Assembly (NCBI GenBank): GCA_949316235.1
Contig: OX438758.1
Span: forward strand, 5,799,731 to 5,863,730
From: Oegoconia quadripuncta
Lineage: Eukaryota > Arthropoda > Insecta > Lepidoptera > Autostichidae
Length of the DNA stretch: 64,000 nucleotides
Direction: 5' to 3'
In this document: piece by piece, positions 49,501 to 57,000 of the stretch
Position numbering within the stretch: the stretch's first letter is position 1
Layout: each line of letters starts with the position of its first letter
The notes under the pieces: model-generated
Told to the model about the DNA's origin: nothing
What the model saw: only the letters and a program-made list of their open reading frames with translations
Databases searched by the model: none
Program-made: the position numbers and the translations under genes

Positions 49501-50967
49501 AAAATTAAATGGAAACTAACGTTATATATTTATTAATATTTAATAAATTATTTATATATTTATTTTCTTTTCTGTTGTGCAATAAAGTGTATTTGTGTTG
49601 TATTGTAAATTTATGCTTTGTTATTGTTATGAATATTATATATTATTTATTATGCGCATTAGCATGATTCATTTATAGAAATTAAGATTATGCCGATTTA
49701 TAATTATGCGGATAATTGGTATGCGACATTGAAATAGAAGTATTTCATCATCATCATCATCATCATCATATACGCTTTATTGTTTAAATAAGGAAGGTAC
49801 ATTTAAATATCTTATAGAAACTACAAATTAGGCGGCCTTATCGCTAACAGCGATCTCTTCCAGGCAAACCTATCATCACGGAATTCAATACGAGTAATTA
49901 AGTGGGTTAGCACAAATAATTTTATTAATTGTTAAGTACATCTGAAAGTTCTGCATATTGAAATATTTAATATAGACTCAACAAACACACACGTACACAA
50001 ACTTTTGCATTTACAATAAACGAGCTTTATATATTATGGTAAATGACCTAAAATTCTTGTCATTCAGACTGAAAATGAAAACTTGACGTACGAGTTAGAA
50101 GGGTACAAGAACGAAGCGTATCTCGCCAAAGACGAAGCTGAGAGGAAATTTGAGAAGTTCAAAGCACATTTCATCGCGCAGCAAGCCTTGCAGAACAAGC
50201 AGCAGGTAATAATAAAATTATGCAACATTTTCGGAATGTACAATAGTGTCGATTCACTATGGCACACAACACGTGTGGTTTCGGCACACAGAATACAACC
50301 GACCCGTCTCTTCCCGTGTCGTAAAAGGCGACTAAGGGACTTTCCACCAAAAAACATCAAAACTTTGGCGTTTTAACGGCGATGGGCTCACTCTCCCTGT
50401 CACAAGGTGAACCGGGGATATTGTTACAAGCATTAAACTTTTAATATGTCGAACACCCAAACGCTATTGTTTGGGATATCTCAGACCACTCCATTTGGGA
50501 TAAAGCTGACGTATGGTTGCGTGTTACTGTCCAGTGGCGCCCTCGTTGTAAAAGTTATGATTTATTTTTAATATTCTCCATAGGTATTTCCGCCCTTACC
50601 GCCGCCGCCAGCATCGTACATTGGCTTGGAACCCCCTCTCCCCATCGCAAGTAGACCGAAGCCCCAACCCCCGCCGCCCACACCAGATGACAACAAGGTC
50701 TTCACATCAGGACCTTCCGTTCCACCTTCGGAAGGCAAATTAATCAGTATACTCACAGCATTCCTTATGGTGCATCCTCTTGGGGCGTCATTGGATTATT
50801 TGGTGTCGTACGTACGGTCGATGGTTCCAAATGTCACCCAAGCAACTGTACACCAGGTCCTGCAGAAGTATACAGACGTGTTTTGTCGCAAAACGACAGG
50901 CATTGGAGCTAGCATAGAGCATAGATGGGGATTTGTGACTTTTGATATAATAAAAAATGAAGCCTGA
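31565..50967 (+). CDS. ENOX: ENOX1/2 homologue with RRM and RD-rich N-terminus, 9 exons, 726 residues
   Basis: Exons 31565-31928, 32892-33095, 39773-40323, 40437-40580, 41470-41653, 44492-44598, 47295-47399, 50068-50205 and 50584-50967 join in phase to a TGA. Residues 1-90 are Met/Pro-rich. About 93-185 are rich in Arg-Asp/Gly repeats. Exon 3 has an Asn-Met-rich stretch, then an RRM (about 294-373) with TVFVGGLPSA and VCHVRFER. Exons 5-6 carry WLERGECNKKNANHFY and QFEQVAKIL, and the C-terminus has HPLGASLDYLVSYVRSM and IGASIEHRWGFVTFD, all matching the order in vertebrate ENOX1/2 (ecto-NOX disulfide-thiol exchangers). Vertebrate ENOX is reported at the cell surface as a hydroquinone oxidase. 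No signal peptide or membrane segment is visible here, and the RNA-binding layout suggests a nuclear role as an alternative. The start fits the first long in-frame ATG (CATCCATGA). Confidence 0.92.
31929..32891 (+). other. ENOX intron 1
   Basis: AT-rich intron without gene or clear transposon. It holds an (AAAT)n run at about 32361-32385. Confidence 0.6.
33430..33720 (+). mobile_element. SINE family B copy, interrupted
   Basis: Head GACGACCTGTTTGTTGTAGT, B box GGTCGAATCCTGC and distal AACTAGATGGCGCTGTGTGT match family B. About 33551-33620 contains another repeat (CCGACAAGAGCATAGCCCAT, also at 9750 and 49470). Confidence 0.68.
33837..33987 (-). repeat. BEL/Pao 3' LTR (in element orientation)
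   Basis: Read on plus, starts TGAAGAGTTTTCGG and ends CTTTTCCAACA. At 151 bp it is short for the family. Confidence 0.93.
34048..39231 (-). CDS. BEL/Pao gag-pol polyprotein, 1727 residues
   Basis: Minus strand, no stops. Gag region with DUF1759-like sequence (about 120-310); three Cys-rich knuckles between about 338 and 407 (CIWCDKTNHSSSDC, CPICLRSGHHPKFC, CFICSRRHNTIMC); aspartic protease DSGAQRSYI near 474; reverse transcriptase with the YVDN active site of BEL/Pao near 873; RNase H-like segment with ATIPRLELLAA; integrase zinc-binding region near 1339-1380 (HAGIS, CVRCKRF); integrase core with GIDLAGP, YSDNGTNFHG near 1461 and a Glu in WWERMVRMIK; DUF5641-type C-terminus near 1600-1690. 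Order RT before integrase separates it from copia. The start Met at 39229-39231 is two bases from the 5' LTR. Confidence 0.94.
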   Translation of the reverse strand: MATVGIADLRKKRTMLRRLFTNRANKITGMLDSEEPGPVNDIEDMFHVLREKSDELFSLDQHIYEEMLKIVEMTEDDFEKETDEADLYKLKWLALKRSVNMLLETDSVSTCTVKSPKASGKKNFHLPKIEFIKFDGHVKNWINFWGQFQKVDMDSSIDEHDKFQYLIQAMVPGSSARALVNSFPPSGQNYSRAIQHLKERFGREDLIIEYSVRELLKLVLSQAKEDSVLTLSSLYDELTTHIRALETLGVTSEKYASMLLPMVESSLPEDILRAYERSRPLASTVKGNQLSLLLEFLKREVESTQRINMARSGFGIPDKKDDEIPSTASVLVANSEAKASLCIWCDKTNHSSSDCFKTSRLSLDERKDMLKKKRGCPICLRSGHHPKFCKSFIKCFICSRRHNTIMCEEIITKTESSTQGDKNKKYGKKKDESKGNESISNCSTAMTSMTTVTLLPTLLVKILNNGSEKKIRALIDSGAQRSYIRKDIVDELRLAPFREETLAHCVFGGMITEQRRHKNYEIIIKGMDDSFAFNMTALEVDKICGPIPRLNKRELDEILARHNIQMTDVEEVNSEITLLIGADYSGLIFTDSVVQIGDLTAIKTKLGWTIQGRKSDRSRSHTLTSLLELDITELWKLESIGIMDKPTNATADEVILRFEKEIRIDSAGRYEVPLPWKDGHQELLNNRELAEKRLMSTTKRLQSINKIEAYDNVLKEWLQLGIIEEVPKDNRDGHYLPHHAVIKEASLTTKIRPVFDASSRDRNGNSINSCLEKGENFLELIPKLLMQFRQHAVGITADICKAFLQVALRAEDRKFLKFLWWREGSKNEMITYQHCRVVFGLTCSPFLLAATINHHLLNCKKEDRNIAERLRQSFYVDNCVMSVESHEDVAIFISRCREIMEQGMFDLRGWITAPKPHPFVLDDTEIISILGVKWNTSTDNLYCDMSSIPDFTGKITKRTLLSVAQKIFDPIGFLSPVTIIPRIILQRCWETGCGWDEVLPEEISNDFIRWLHTLHLLNDCSIPRRLCNRKIGDCACSLHVFVDACKTSYAACIYLRTELNGEVTIRLVLGKARVAPSKQKATIPRLELLAALIGARMCNQVKNAMGLSCDTYYWSDSTVVLTWIKKNTIWATFVQNRVNEIRTLSHPKDWRHVPGAINPADLPSRGCDAKTFMESLWWDGPNFLKSNPETWPIAEVTDYDEQANFELRAVSVSIDIPVCDLLADLSKFFSKYSKIVRTLAFIKRFCYNCRRSDKKAGTVSCAEYCEAEKALLKMIQSHYLSDKVLKGVNVKVVTDDEGFIRVISRLLLTGEADKYKYPVLLPNRDIIVRRLVEQKHIESMHAGISTLLAVLREEYWIIGARRLARSIINRCVRCKRFTMKPVDPIGAPLPLARVNVDSHPFETTGIDLAGPLFLASGQKCYIVLFTCAVFRALHLELVTALTTDAFMMALRRFISRRGRVKMIYSDNGTNFHGTENLLKSLDWNAIQDRTTIRKIAWMFNPPTAAWWGGWWERMVRMIKDILKRVLGKAKVNIEELQTILCDTEAIVNNRPLTYFSESDDLMPLSPSCFLHELSTSQVPDLDQVDEDNLNRRNRYLQSLREALRQRFRNEYIAMLVQRKKNSNVSIKVGEVALLQDDVKRRILWPLCVVKELFPGKDGVARVAKVRTITGDLLRPVQRLYPLEIGITHSPLSAATEALSTREPDVKLPGYYTTKSGRVSKRPQRLVL
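39214..39230 (-). other. Candidate BEL/Pao primer-binding site overlapping the start codon
   Basis: On the minus strand the 5' LTR is followed by AA and then ATGGCGACCGTAGGGATA. The TGG of the start codon is where a tRNA 3' CCA would pair, so TGGCGACCGTAGGG is the natural primer-site candidate. The tRNA species was not determined. Confidence 0.5.
39233..39383 (-). repeat. BEL/Pao 5' LTR (in element orientation)
   Basis: Matches 33837-33987 base for base as far as I can compare, followed on plus by the CAGCA target duplicate. Confidence 0.93.
39562..39670. repeat. Small hairpin repeat (109 bp)
   Basis: GCAGTTTTACCATACAC at 39562-39578 is exactly complementary to 39654-39670. A MITE-like unit in ENOX intron 2, about 100 bp before exon 3. 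Confidence 0.6.
40783..41223. repeat. TA-flanked MITE with an internal direct repeat
   Basis: Ends TACCGGATGAGATTTTTTAC and the near-complement, both bordered by TA. The inverted repeats continue through a GGGCATAT core to a GTGAAATAGAAG block, about 65 bp. Inside, a unit of about 90 bp with GTCGCATATC is present twice in tandem with divergence. Confidence 0.7.
41654..44491 (+). other. ENOX intron 5
   Basis: Contains an imperfect hairpin at about 42041-42123 (TTCAAATCTTGTTGGAGTGT pairing with AACACTCCAAAAAGATTTGA) and a SINE at 42976-43286. The rest shows no supported gene; open frames around 41700-42700 on both strands match no family I know. Confidence 0.5.
42976..43286 (-). mobile_element. 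SINE family C copy
   Basis: Minus-strand tRNA-like head (GTCGGTGACTCAGCGGTGAA) with a B-box-like GGTCGATTGCC, then a body whose plus-strand motifs TTTAAGAGCAGTCGGATAAA and CTCAGCCCGTAAAC recur at 61216-61446. Confidence 0.65.
44599..47294 (+). other. ENOX intron 6
   Basis: No gene is supported in 2.7 kb. One inverted repeat lies at 45733-45913; the remainder is AT-rich with no recognised repeat. Confidence 0.55.
45733..45913. repeat. Inverted repeat pair, 181 bp apart end to end
   Basis: GTAGACTCTTTGCTGT at 45733-45748 and ACAGCAAAGAGTTTAC at 45898-45913 pair at 15 of 16 positions. The interior is more GC-rich than its surroundings (CGTCGTCTTCGAGCGTCGAG). Confidence 0.5.
47435..47880 (+). 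repeat. Dispersed repeat split by a SINE (second copy at about 50317-50520)
   Basis: GTCGTAAAAGGCGACTAAG, GGCGATGGGCTC and TTTGGGATAAAG occur in the same order at 50317-50520. Here a SINE family A copy (47561-47804) interrupts it. Such blocks are widespread in moth genomes as LINE-derived sequence; that class is inferred. Confidence 0.6.
47561..47804 (-). mobile_element. SINE family A, well-preserved copy
   Basis: Minus strand: head GACGACCGATTGGTGTAGTG, B box GGGTTCGAATCCCGC, body as in 11251-11480, (ATT)n tail near 47561. Inserted into the dispersed repeat at 47435-47880. Confidence 0.75.
48035..48265 (+). pseudogene. LINE reverse-transcriptase fragment
   Basis: Plus strand, in broken frames: AADGLHPVFIKRC, then GTSPEDWIKARIVTTHIDG and NVINCRPISILS, matching the first RT blocks of non-LTR retrotransposons (the NYRPISLLS motif). 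A frame break lies near 48130. The antisense open frame is a shadow. Confidence 0.65.
48268..48514. repeat. Dispersed 250-bp AT-rich repeat, copy 2
   Basis: Matches 14262-14512, with short internal deletions. It separates the LINE RT fragment (48035-48265) from the LINE C-terminal fragment (48550-48960). Confidence 0.65.
48550..48960 (+). mobile_element. LINE 3' end (family L3), copy 1
   Basis: Encodes HMMGIKPSSLCTACDKPDDV followed by LHFLLECD, a C-terminal Cys/His motif of non-LTR retrotransposons, then a 3' UTR with CACCCAGGGTGTACAAAAGC. The second copy is at 58722-58975. Confidence 0.7.
49745..49769 (+). repeat. (TCA)n microsatellite
   Basis: About eight uninterrupted TCA units in ENOX intron 7. 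Confidence 0.85.
50317..50520 (+). repeat. Dispersed repeat, uninterrupted relative of 47435-47880
   Basis: GTCGTAAAAGGCGACTAAGG through CATTTGGGATAAAGC without the SINE. It lies in ENOX intron 8, just before exon 9. Confidence 0.6.
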
Positions 50968-51042
50968 TTAAAAGATTTCTATGTATTACCTGTAACATCG
51001 GTACGGCTGTGTATGAATTTGTAAAATTGATCTACTCTTGTC

Positions 51043-51048
51043 AATAAA
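51043..51048 (+). terminator. Candidate ENOX polyadenylation signal
   Basis: AATAAA 76 bp after the ENOX stop codon, followed by GATGAATTGTGATG. AATAAATAAAAT at about 51226 is an alternative downstream signal. Confidence 0.5.
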
Positions 51049-51309
51049 GATGAATTGTGATGTATTAAATTATTTTAATTGACCACATAACCACAGAATT
51101 AATATAGTACTACATAACTTCTTTGTTACATTTCTTCTTTGTTAATTATATGTAGAAGCCTGTAATAGCTGTACATTATGTATCTTTTTAATGCTTTATG
51201 TTTTTAACAACGTTGGCTTCTCCTAAATAAATAAAATAACTACAGTTTACTTTAAATTATATTTTCTAGTCTGGTAACGATGCATGTCTCTAATTTTTTA
51301 TTGATATTT

Positions 51310-52320
51310 GGTGTCGAGTCGGATGTACAACTAGTCTAAACTACACTTTAGTTATGACATTTACTATTCAGAAAATTGCTAACTAATTTGACAAATCTTG
51401 GCTTATTTTAGTTTAGTCGAATTCAACTTAGTTCGAAACATGGTTTTGAAAAAAATGTACAACCAACTAAACTTAACCAAAATTCGCCTAAAATTAGTTT
51501 AACCGGTTAATCAAGTGCATTGACAGCAGATAAGTTGTACTAAGTTGAATACAGTGTTGCCACTCAGACAAGAAATGTGATAAACGGTATCGGCACTTCA
51601 AAAACGCGGCTCTTGTTCGGTTTTACATATTCTATGAGATGTTTCTATTTAAGCTTTAATAAATAATGTTTTTTCCTTCAAAGGTGTATTTTTCTCCGAC
51701 TTTTGCTTTGATAGTATCATTCGAAGTAAAACATCCTCAGCATCGTTAAAGATTCTCCGATCACCGCTTTCGGGAAGTTTTAGGAAGTAAAGTGCGGCAG
51801 TCATTTTAACAACATGTTTTGATAAGCTTTGAAATATTTGCAGCAATTTTTTTAACAGCCTGATCTGCCAAAAGAATTCCATTCACAGTTAGCGTTATTA
51901 AACGATTTCGCTTGTCGGTTTCAATTAGGTGTCTACTCGCTTAATTCGTTTATTGCCCGTGGACCGATCGCCGAGTTCTACTGATCGATCTAGCCTCGAA
52001 CAATAAGTAAAACTTTTATCTACAAGTTAGATACAAAGTTACCTTTCATCTGCATCCATCACACCTACAACCACGTACTCTATCCAGCCAACCACCTCAA
52101 TTCAAAACTTCTTTTGACGTACCTACTATTGCAAAACTTCCGACTTCATTTTAATTTCAATTGTTTAGATAGGTTAGTCCACACAAAATTATGTATCAGC
52201 TAAAATTAAGTTAATTTACGTTTGACCTTTCTTGTTTTAGACGATATTTGGTCATATATAGCAAAAATCGTGTCAATTCGGATGTAACACCAACTAGACT
52301 AAATTACTCGTATAATAAAG
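51310..52320. repeat. MITE end fragments related to 10046-10177
   Basis: GTGTCGAGTCGGATGTACAA at 51311 and GTGTCAATTCGGATGTAACA at 52270 are both in the forward orientation, with CCAACTAAACTTAACC between them near 51463. They look like broken or partly rearranged copies. Confidence 0.4.
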
Positions 52321-52342
52321 TTGCCGAGTTTGGTCGGGACAG

Positions 52343-53905
52343 GCTTTTTGATGGGAACTCGGCGAGTGATGTAGTATTTTTATTTCTCATAATTTGTGCA
52401 TTTTGAGTTTTGAAGCTATAATGGCAGAATATTATGCAGCCTTATGCAGCAAAGGTCAGTAATTTGGTGTTAAGTCAAGGGGACTTATGCGTTCCCAGGT
52501 CCTCCCTACTGCTGAAGAAGGTCGCCGCAGGGTATTAGAGGGTATCCCTCCCGATAGGGAGGGGAATCCCACATAACCGTCTCACCGTCCCCCAGGCGAG
52601 CGGTAGGCGTAATGCGTTTCCACGCGTAAAAAAAAAGGGCAAGCCCGACATGTTTTTGTGATTTTTACACAGCTAGTGAAACTAGATAGGTAACCAAGCA
52701 CGACGTTTCGGTTTGGCAAATGCGAATATTTAAATCACGGATTTTCTATGCTGTAGTTAATAGTCCAGATCGAGTATTTAGTAAGGTAACCCAGGCTTTT
52801 GGGCATATGCATGCATGTTGATTATGTTGAAGAATAATAATGTGCAAACCTTAACTGATTGTGAAGGGGTTGTTTGACTTGAAACCAAATTAGTTTTGGG
52901 TAAGGAAAGCACGGCTTTGAAATATTCTATTGTGTTGCCTTGAGATAAACCTATCGTCTAACGCTTGGTACACCAAAGACACATCATGCTACAACATGCT
53001 GGTGTGCAAACATTGCTATGCAATTTGCGAAAGCGGTTTTGGATAGTTGTCAAGAAGAGTATGTAGAAAGGTAGTCAAAAGCTGTTTGAGGTGTAAGCGT
53101 TTCAAAGCGTAGTCTTACCAACCGCCAACTGGAAATTTGCCTAGTACCTAGACGGTAAAAGCTTGAACTCTCGAGTGAAGTACTGCCAGGTTCTGTTCGA
53201 AGAGTTCCGACGACGTTTCAGGAGTGAGTACATAAGTATATTCTAGTCCAACCCAGGAAGATGGCAAGGCAACGGGGACTCAAGATCGGCGACGTTGGAA
53301 TTATTGAAAGCGATGACCGCAAACGTGTAAATTGGCCGCTAGGGATAGTGACAGAGATTCTTCCAGGAAAGGATGAGGTGCCCAGAGTGGCTAGAATCTT
53401 CACTGCTACCGGCGAGAAGGTCAGACCAGCACTGCGGCTGTACCCTCTTGAGGTAGCTGGACATGAATTCTCATCGCCTGATCTACCGGGGTCGACTAAC
53501 TGCGATGTTGAGCGTAGGGTGACAAACTCGACTAAAGGACGTAGAAGTGGACGTTCCCAGATCACGTTCTGGACGAGTTATAAAGGTTCCTAGAAATCTG
53601 CTTCACTTTGTCAAGTGACTCTATATTTGTGCTTATTTGTTTCCTCGTATCTCGTGGTTTTTACTGTATTGATTTTATGAAGGTTTGTTTGTTATATTGT
53701 TTATTCAGCTTATTAGTGCCTCCCGTTTTTCTTTGCAATTTAATTATTTTAAGGAATGGCTTTCCTTTTTAGGATTCTGCCCGTATCAAGTCTTTGCCGC
53801 GGAGTGTTACAGAGTTTTGTTTCTGTGGTGGGTATTTAGTAAAATAGTAGGAAATAAGACATGGCTGTATGGGCCTAGATCTCTTTGCCTTCTCCGAGAG
53901 GAGAG
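52343..53905 (+). mobile_element. Decayed BEL-type retroelement remains
   Basis: The head of the 380-bp unit seen at 30487 (CTTTTTGATGGGAACTCGG) starts at 52343, and its tail (AAATAAGACATGGCTGTATG, GCCTTCTCCGAGAGGAGAGA) ends near 53905. A BEL pol C-terminal fragment lies between. A SINE-like block occupies about 52480-52625. This arrangement suggests a truncated element with LTR pieces at both ends. Confidence 0.5.
53261..53593 (+). pseudogene. BEL/Pao pol C-terminal fragment (DUF5641-like)
   Basis: MARQRGLKIGDVGIIESDD, then NWPLGIVTEILPGKDEVPRV and VRPALRLYPLEV match the C-terminal segment of the intact polyprotein at 34048-39231 in motif order, but differ at many residues, so this is another lineage. 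Sequence upstream to about 53165 is related but has stops. Confidence 0.75.
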
Positions 53906-53984
53906 AATAAAACGAAAAAAAGAATTTTCCTTGACAACCGCATTTTCACATTTCTGACCTGGCAACATTGTCGGTCGGGAGACT

Positions 53985-54018
53985 TATTTAAATAGGTACC
54001 TCAGTCAGACCAACACAG
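53985..54018 (+). promoter_or_regulatory. Candidate cathepsin O core promoter
   Basis: TATTTAAATA at 53985-53994 lies about 30 bp before CACAGTA (about 54014-54020), a possible initiator; TCAGT at 54001 is closer than usual. The start codon is at 54061, giving a short 5' leader. Inferred from spacing only. Confidence 0.3.
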
Positions 54019-54060
54019 TACAATAATATATACCTAAGTTTATTTTAATTTTACGTCGAA

Positions 54061-57000
54061 ATGCGGTTGTTGGCGGGCGTAGCAATATATTCAACATTCA
54101 TGTGTTTAATTGTTTTACCATATGTATTATATAATGCTAGACAACACCTGCAGTCTAAGTTCGACGAATATATTGAAAAGTTCAATAAAACTTACAAAGA
54201 CGACCCTGCTGAGTACCAGGCAAGATTCCATCACTATCTGGTAAGTTTATGCACTATTAACAAGTCCTATTGAATTTCCGTGGTTAGTTTATTTGTAAAA
54301 GTGAAACTATAAACTGGTCTAAGGTTCTATTTCTGCTACCAAAATGACCACTTTAAATAAATTAATATTACTTATATAAATTTTATTATAAAATGTAATA
54401 TCTGTAATTAAATAAATAATTAACAGGCTTGTTAGGAAAAATCTCCATGGATACATAGAGCATAGAATATGCTTTCTGATGCGTTCCAACAGAAAAGAAG
54501 GTCGCAGTGTAGCCATGTTATCTATAGTTTTTATTATCTATATTTCATACTGGTGAATGTTACCGAGCATTACATAGCGTTTTATCGGCACAACCGGACA
54601 CTGGCAGTAATGGTTGATTGTTTTATAGACGACCGATTGACATAAAATATAAAATTAAGAATAATATTTAATATGAGAAAGTAATTGTAATTATAAACAG
54701 GCGTGACTTTATGTATGTATGAGCAAGTAATTCTGGTCAGTATTAATATGGGTGCATCATAACATATATTTTAACTGTAACTCTATCTGTATATTTTATT
54801 GCCCTTTTCATGACCTCTGCACTGATCGTACTGATATACAGTGGGTATAAGGTAACCTGGTGATGAGGTAATATCACACGTGTGAAGCCATACGTGTAAA
54901 GCTAGTATAATATGAACGGTTGAGGTGACGGTGTAAATAAAGAATGAATAATAGGACTTCATATTATTATGGACAAATGATCATGAAATTGTTTATATTG
55001 TTTTTTGCTTATGGTATAACTTTATCGCGGATATATTTAATTTATTTAACCTGCAAAAACATCTCACTTTGTAGGGATAAAAATTTTTTTTTTTTTAAAC
55101 CAGGGTATGTGTATACCAAATTTCATTAAAATCCATTCATCCATTTCGATTTCATAGAGCAACAAACAAACATCCAAACTTTTGGTCGCATTTTGCAGTA
55201 AAATTACTTAATTAATTTATTTTTCAAATTCAAATAAATTAATTAATTTATTTGTCTTGCTTTTCTTGACCATGTTTTCCCTTCACACATACTATATCCT
55301 CACACCATAGTTTTTTTTAAATGTCTTATAGAATGATATCCCATACATTATATTGTATTTGATATCGTCTATTAATTGATTGTCATTGCTTAAGTTTCTA
55401 ATGTGTATGTAGGCATAATTTTTAGTGAATCAAAGTCTTTGGCACAGTATTTTTACCATAATTTCTACATAAAACCAGTCTAAAAATAGTAACTCGTTCA
55501 TCTTTTCACCAATCTCAAGAGTTGTTTGATAAAGAAACTGAATTATGAATAAGTATCATGAAAAATGTTATTAGATACAACGAAGAAGATCCATTTGAAT
55601 TGTACCCTGTGTACCAACAAAATAAAAAAATTATGACTTTGATTTAGATTTTGCTTTTAGTTTCTGGGCTCTAAACTTTAATGGCAACAAACAAACGGGG
55701 CAAGGTTTGCAAACAAAGTTTGGATGTTTTGTAAAATTTGATACTGAGATTAAAAAGGAGAGCCACTGAAATTACAGGGTTAAGATATTTGAGTTTGAAT
55801 ATATTGAGAGGTTACCTACAGATGTTAAATTACTTCTGCAGTAATCACATTCACCAGGTGAGCTGCTTCCTCATTTGTGTCATTCGATATGACATAAAAT
55901 ACTAATCAGTCCAAACCAGTTTAACTAAGATGTAAATCATTAAGTCAAGTCATCAAGATTCTAAACAATTGATTAGGTTTACATACACACACAACCTCAA
56001 AATAAAATAGAAAAAACTTAATTTACCTTCATCAGAAACAAATTAAATATGAATTATCTATAACTGTTTTAACTATTCTGTCTATAATTGTGTTGTAGTA
56101 TTTTTAAGGTTGTACTCAATTATTTTTTTTAAGGAATCGGTTCGAGAAATCCATCGTTTAAATACTGAATCCCGTGGCCCGGAGCATCTTCGGGCTCAGT
56201 ATGGTTTAACGAGAATGTCAGATATGTCCAAAGATGAGTACAGCGAGATTCATCTCTCAGATGAAAAGATAAAGAAGGCACCACATCTTTATGGCAAAAG
56301 TTGGAGCAAATTCATAGATTCAAGCCTAGATGGAAGTCAGGAAGTGACATATTGGAACTTTGTAAGATATACAATTGATGATGAGCCTGGTAATAGTGAG
56401 AATATCCATCATGACGAGTCTATTATCACCAGGAAGAGAAGGGTTGCATTACCACTGAAGGTTGACTGGTAAGTGAAGCAATGATTATTATTATAAGAAT
56501 AGCTAAAATGAATTCTACAAGATGATTTCCAATAATATTGCAATTTAAAAGTGTGATTATCATAGTTCAGTGAACTGTGGTATTTTGTTTCTCATTTACC
56601 CTTGACATAAACTTAAGATAAGAAATTACTACTGGGAGAGTATTATGTATGAGTTATACAATGTGTCCCGGAGAGAAGTGACCAGCGGGCGTAGTTTGAA
56701 AATTTATACAAAATTATCGATAAATCATTTAAATTTAGAGACCTAACTGCTTTTGTTTTTTAAAAATTGTTAATCCTTTTTTTTTAATAGACATGTCTGA
56801 CCTTCTGCACTATTTTAGTCATAATTTCTTTGTTTTTACGTCTTTCCCAATTCTTTTTTTTTTAATTCAGTGCTGTTATTATTATTCATCAAATTAAGTT
56901 ATGAAAATTATCCCAAAACAAATAAATAATTTATTAAAAAAGAAATAAACTTAAAATTCGACCAACAAAACTGTATTTCTTTAAGTTTAAAAATAAAAAA

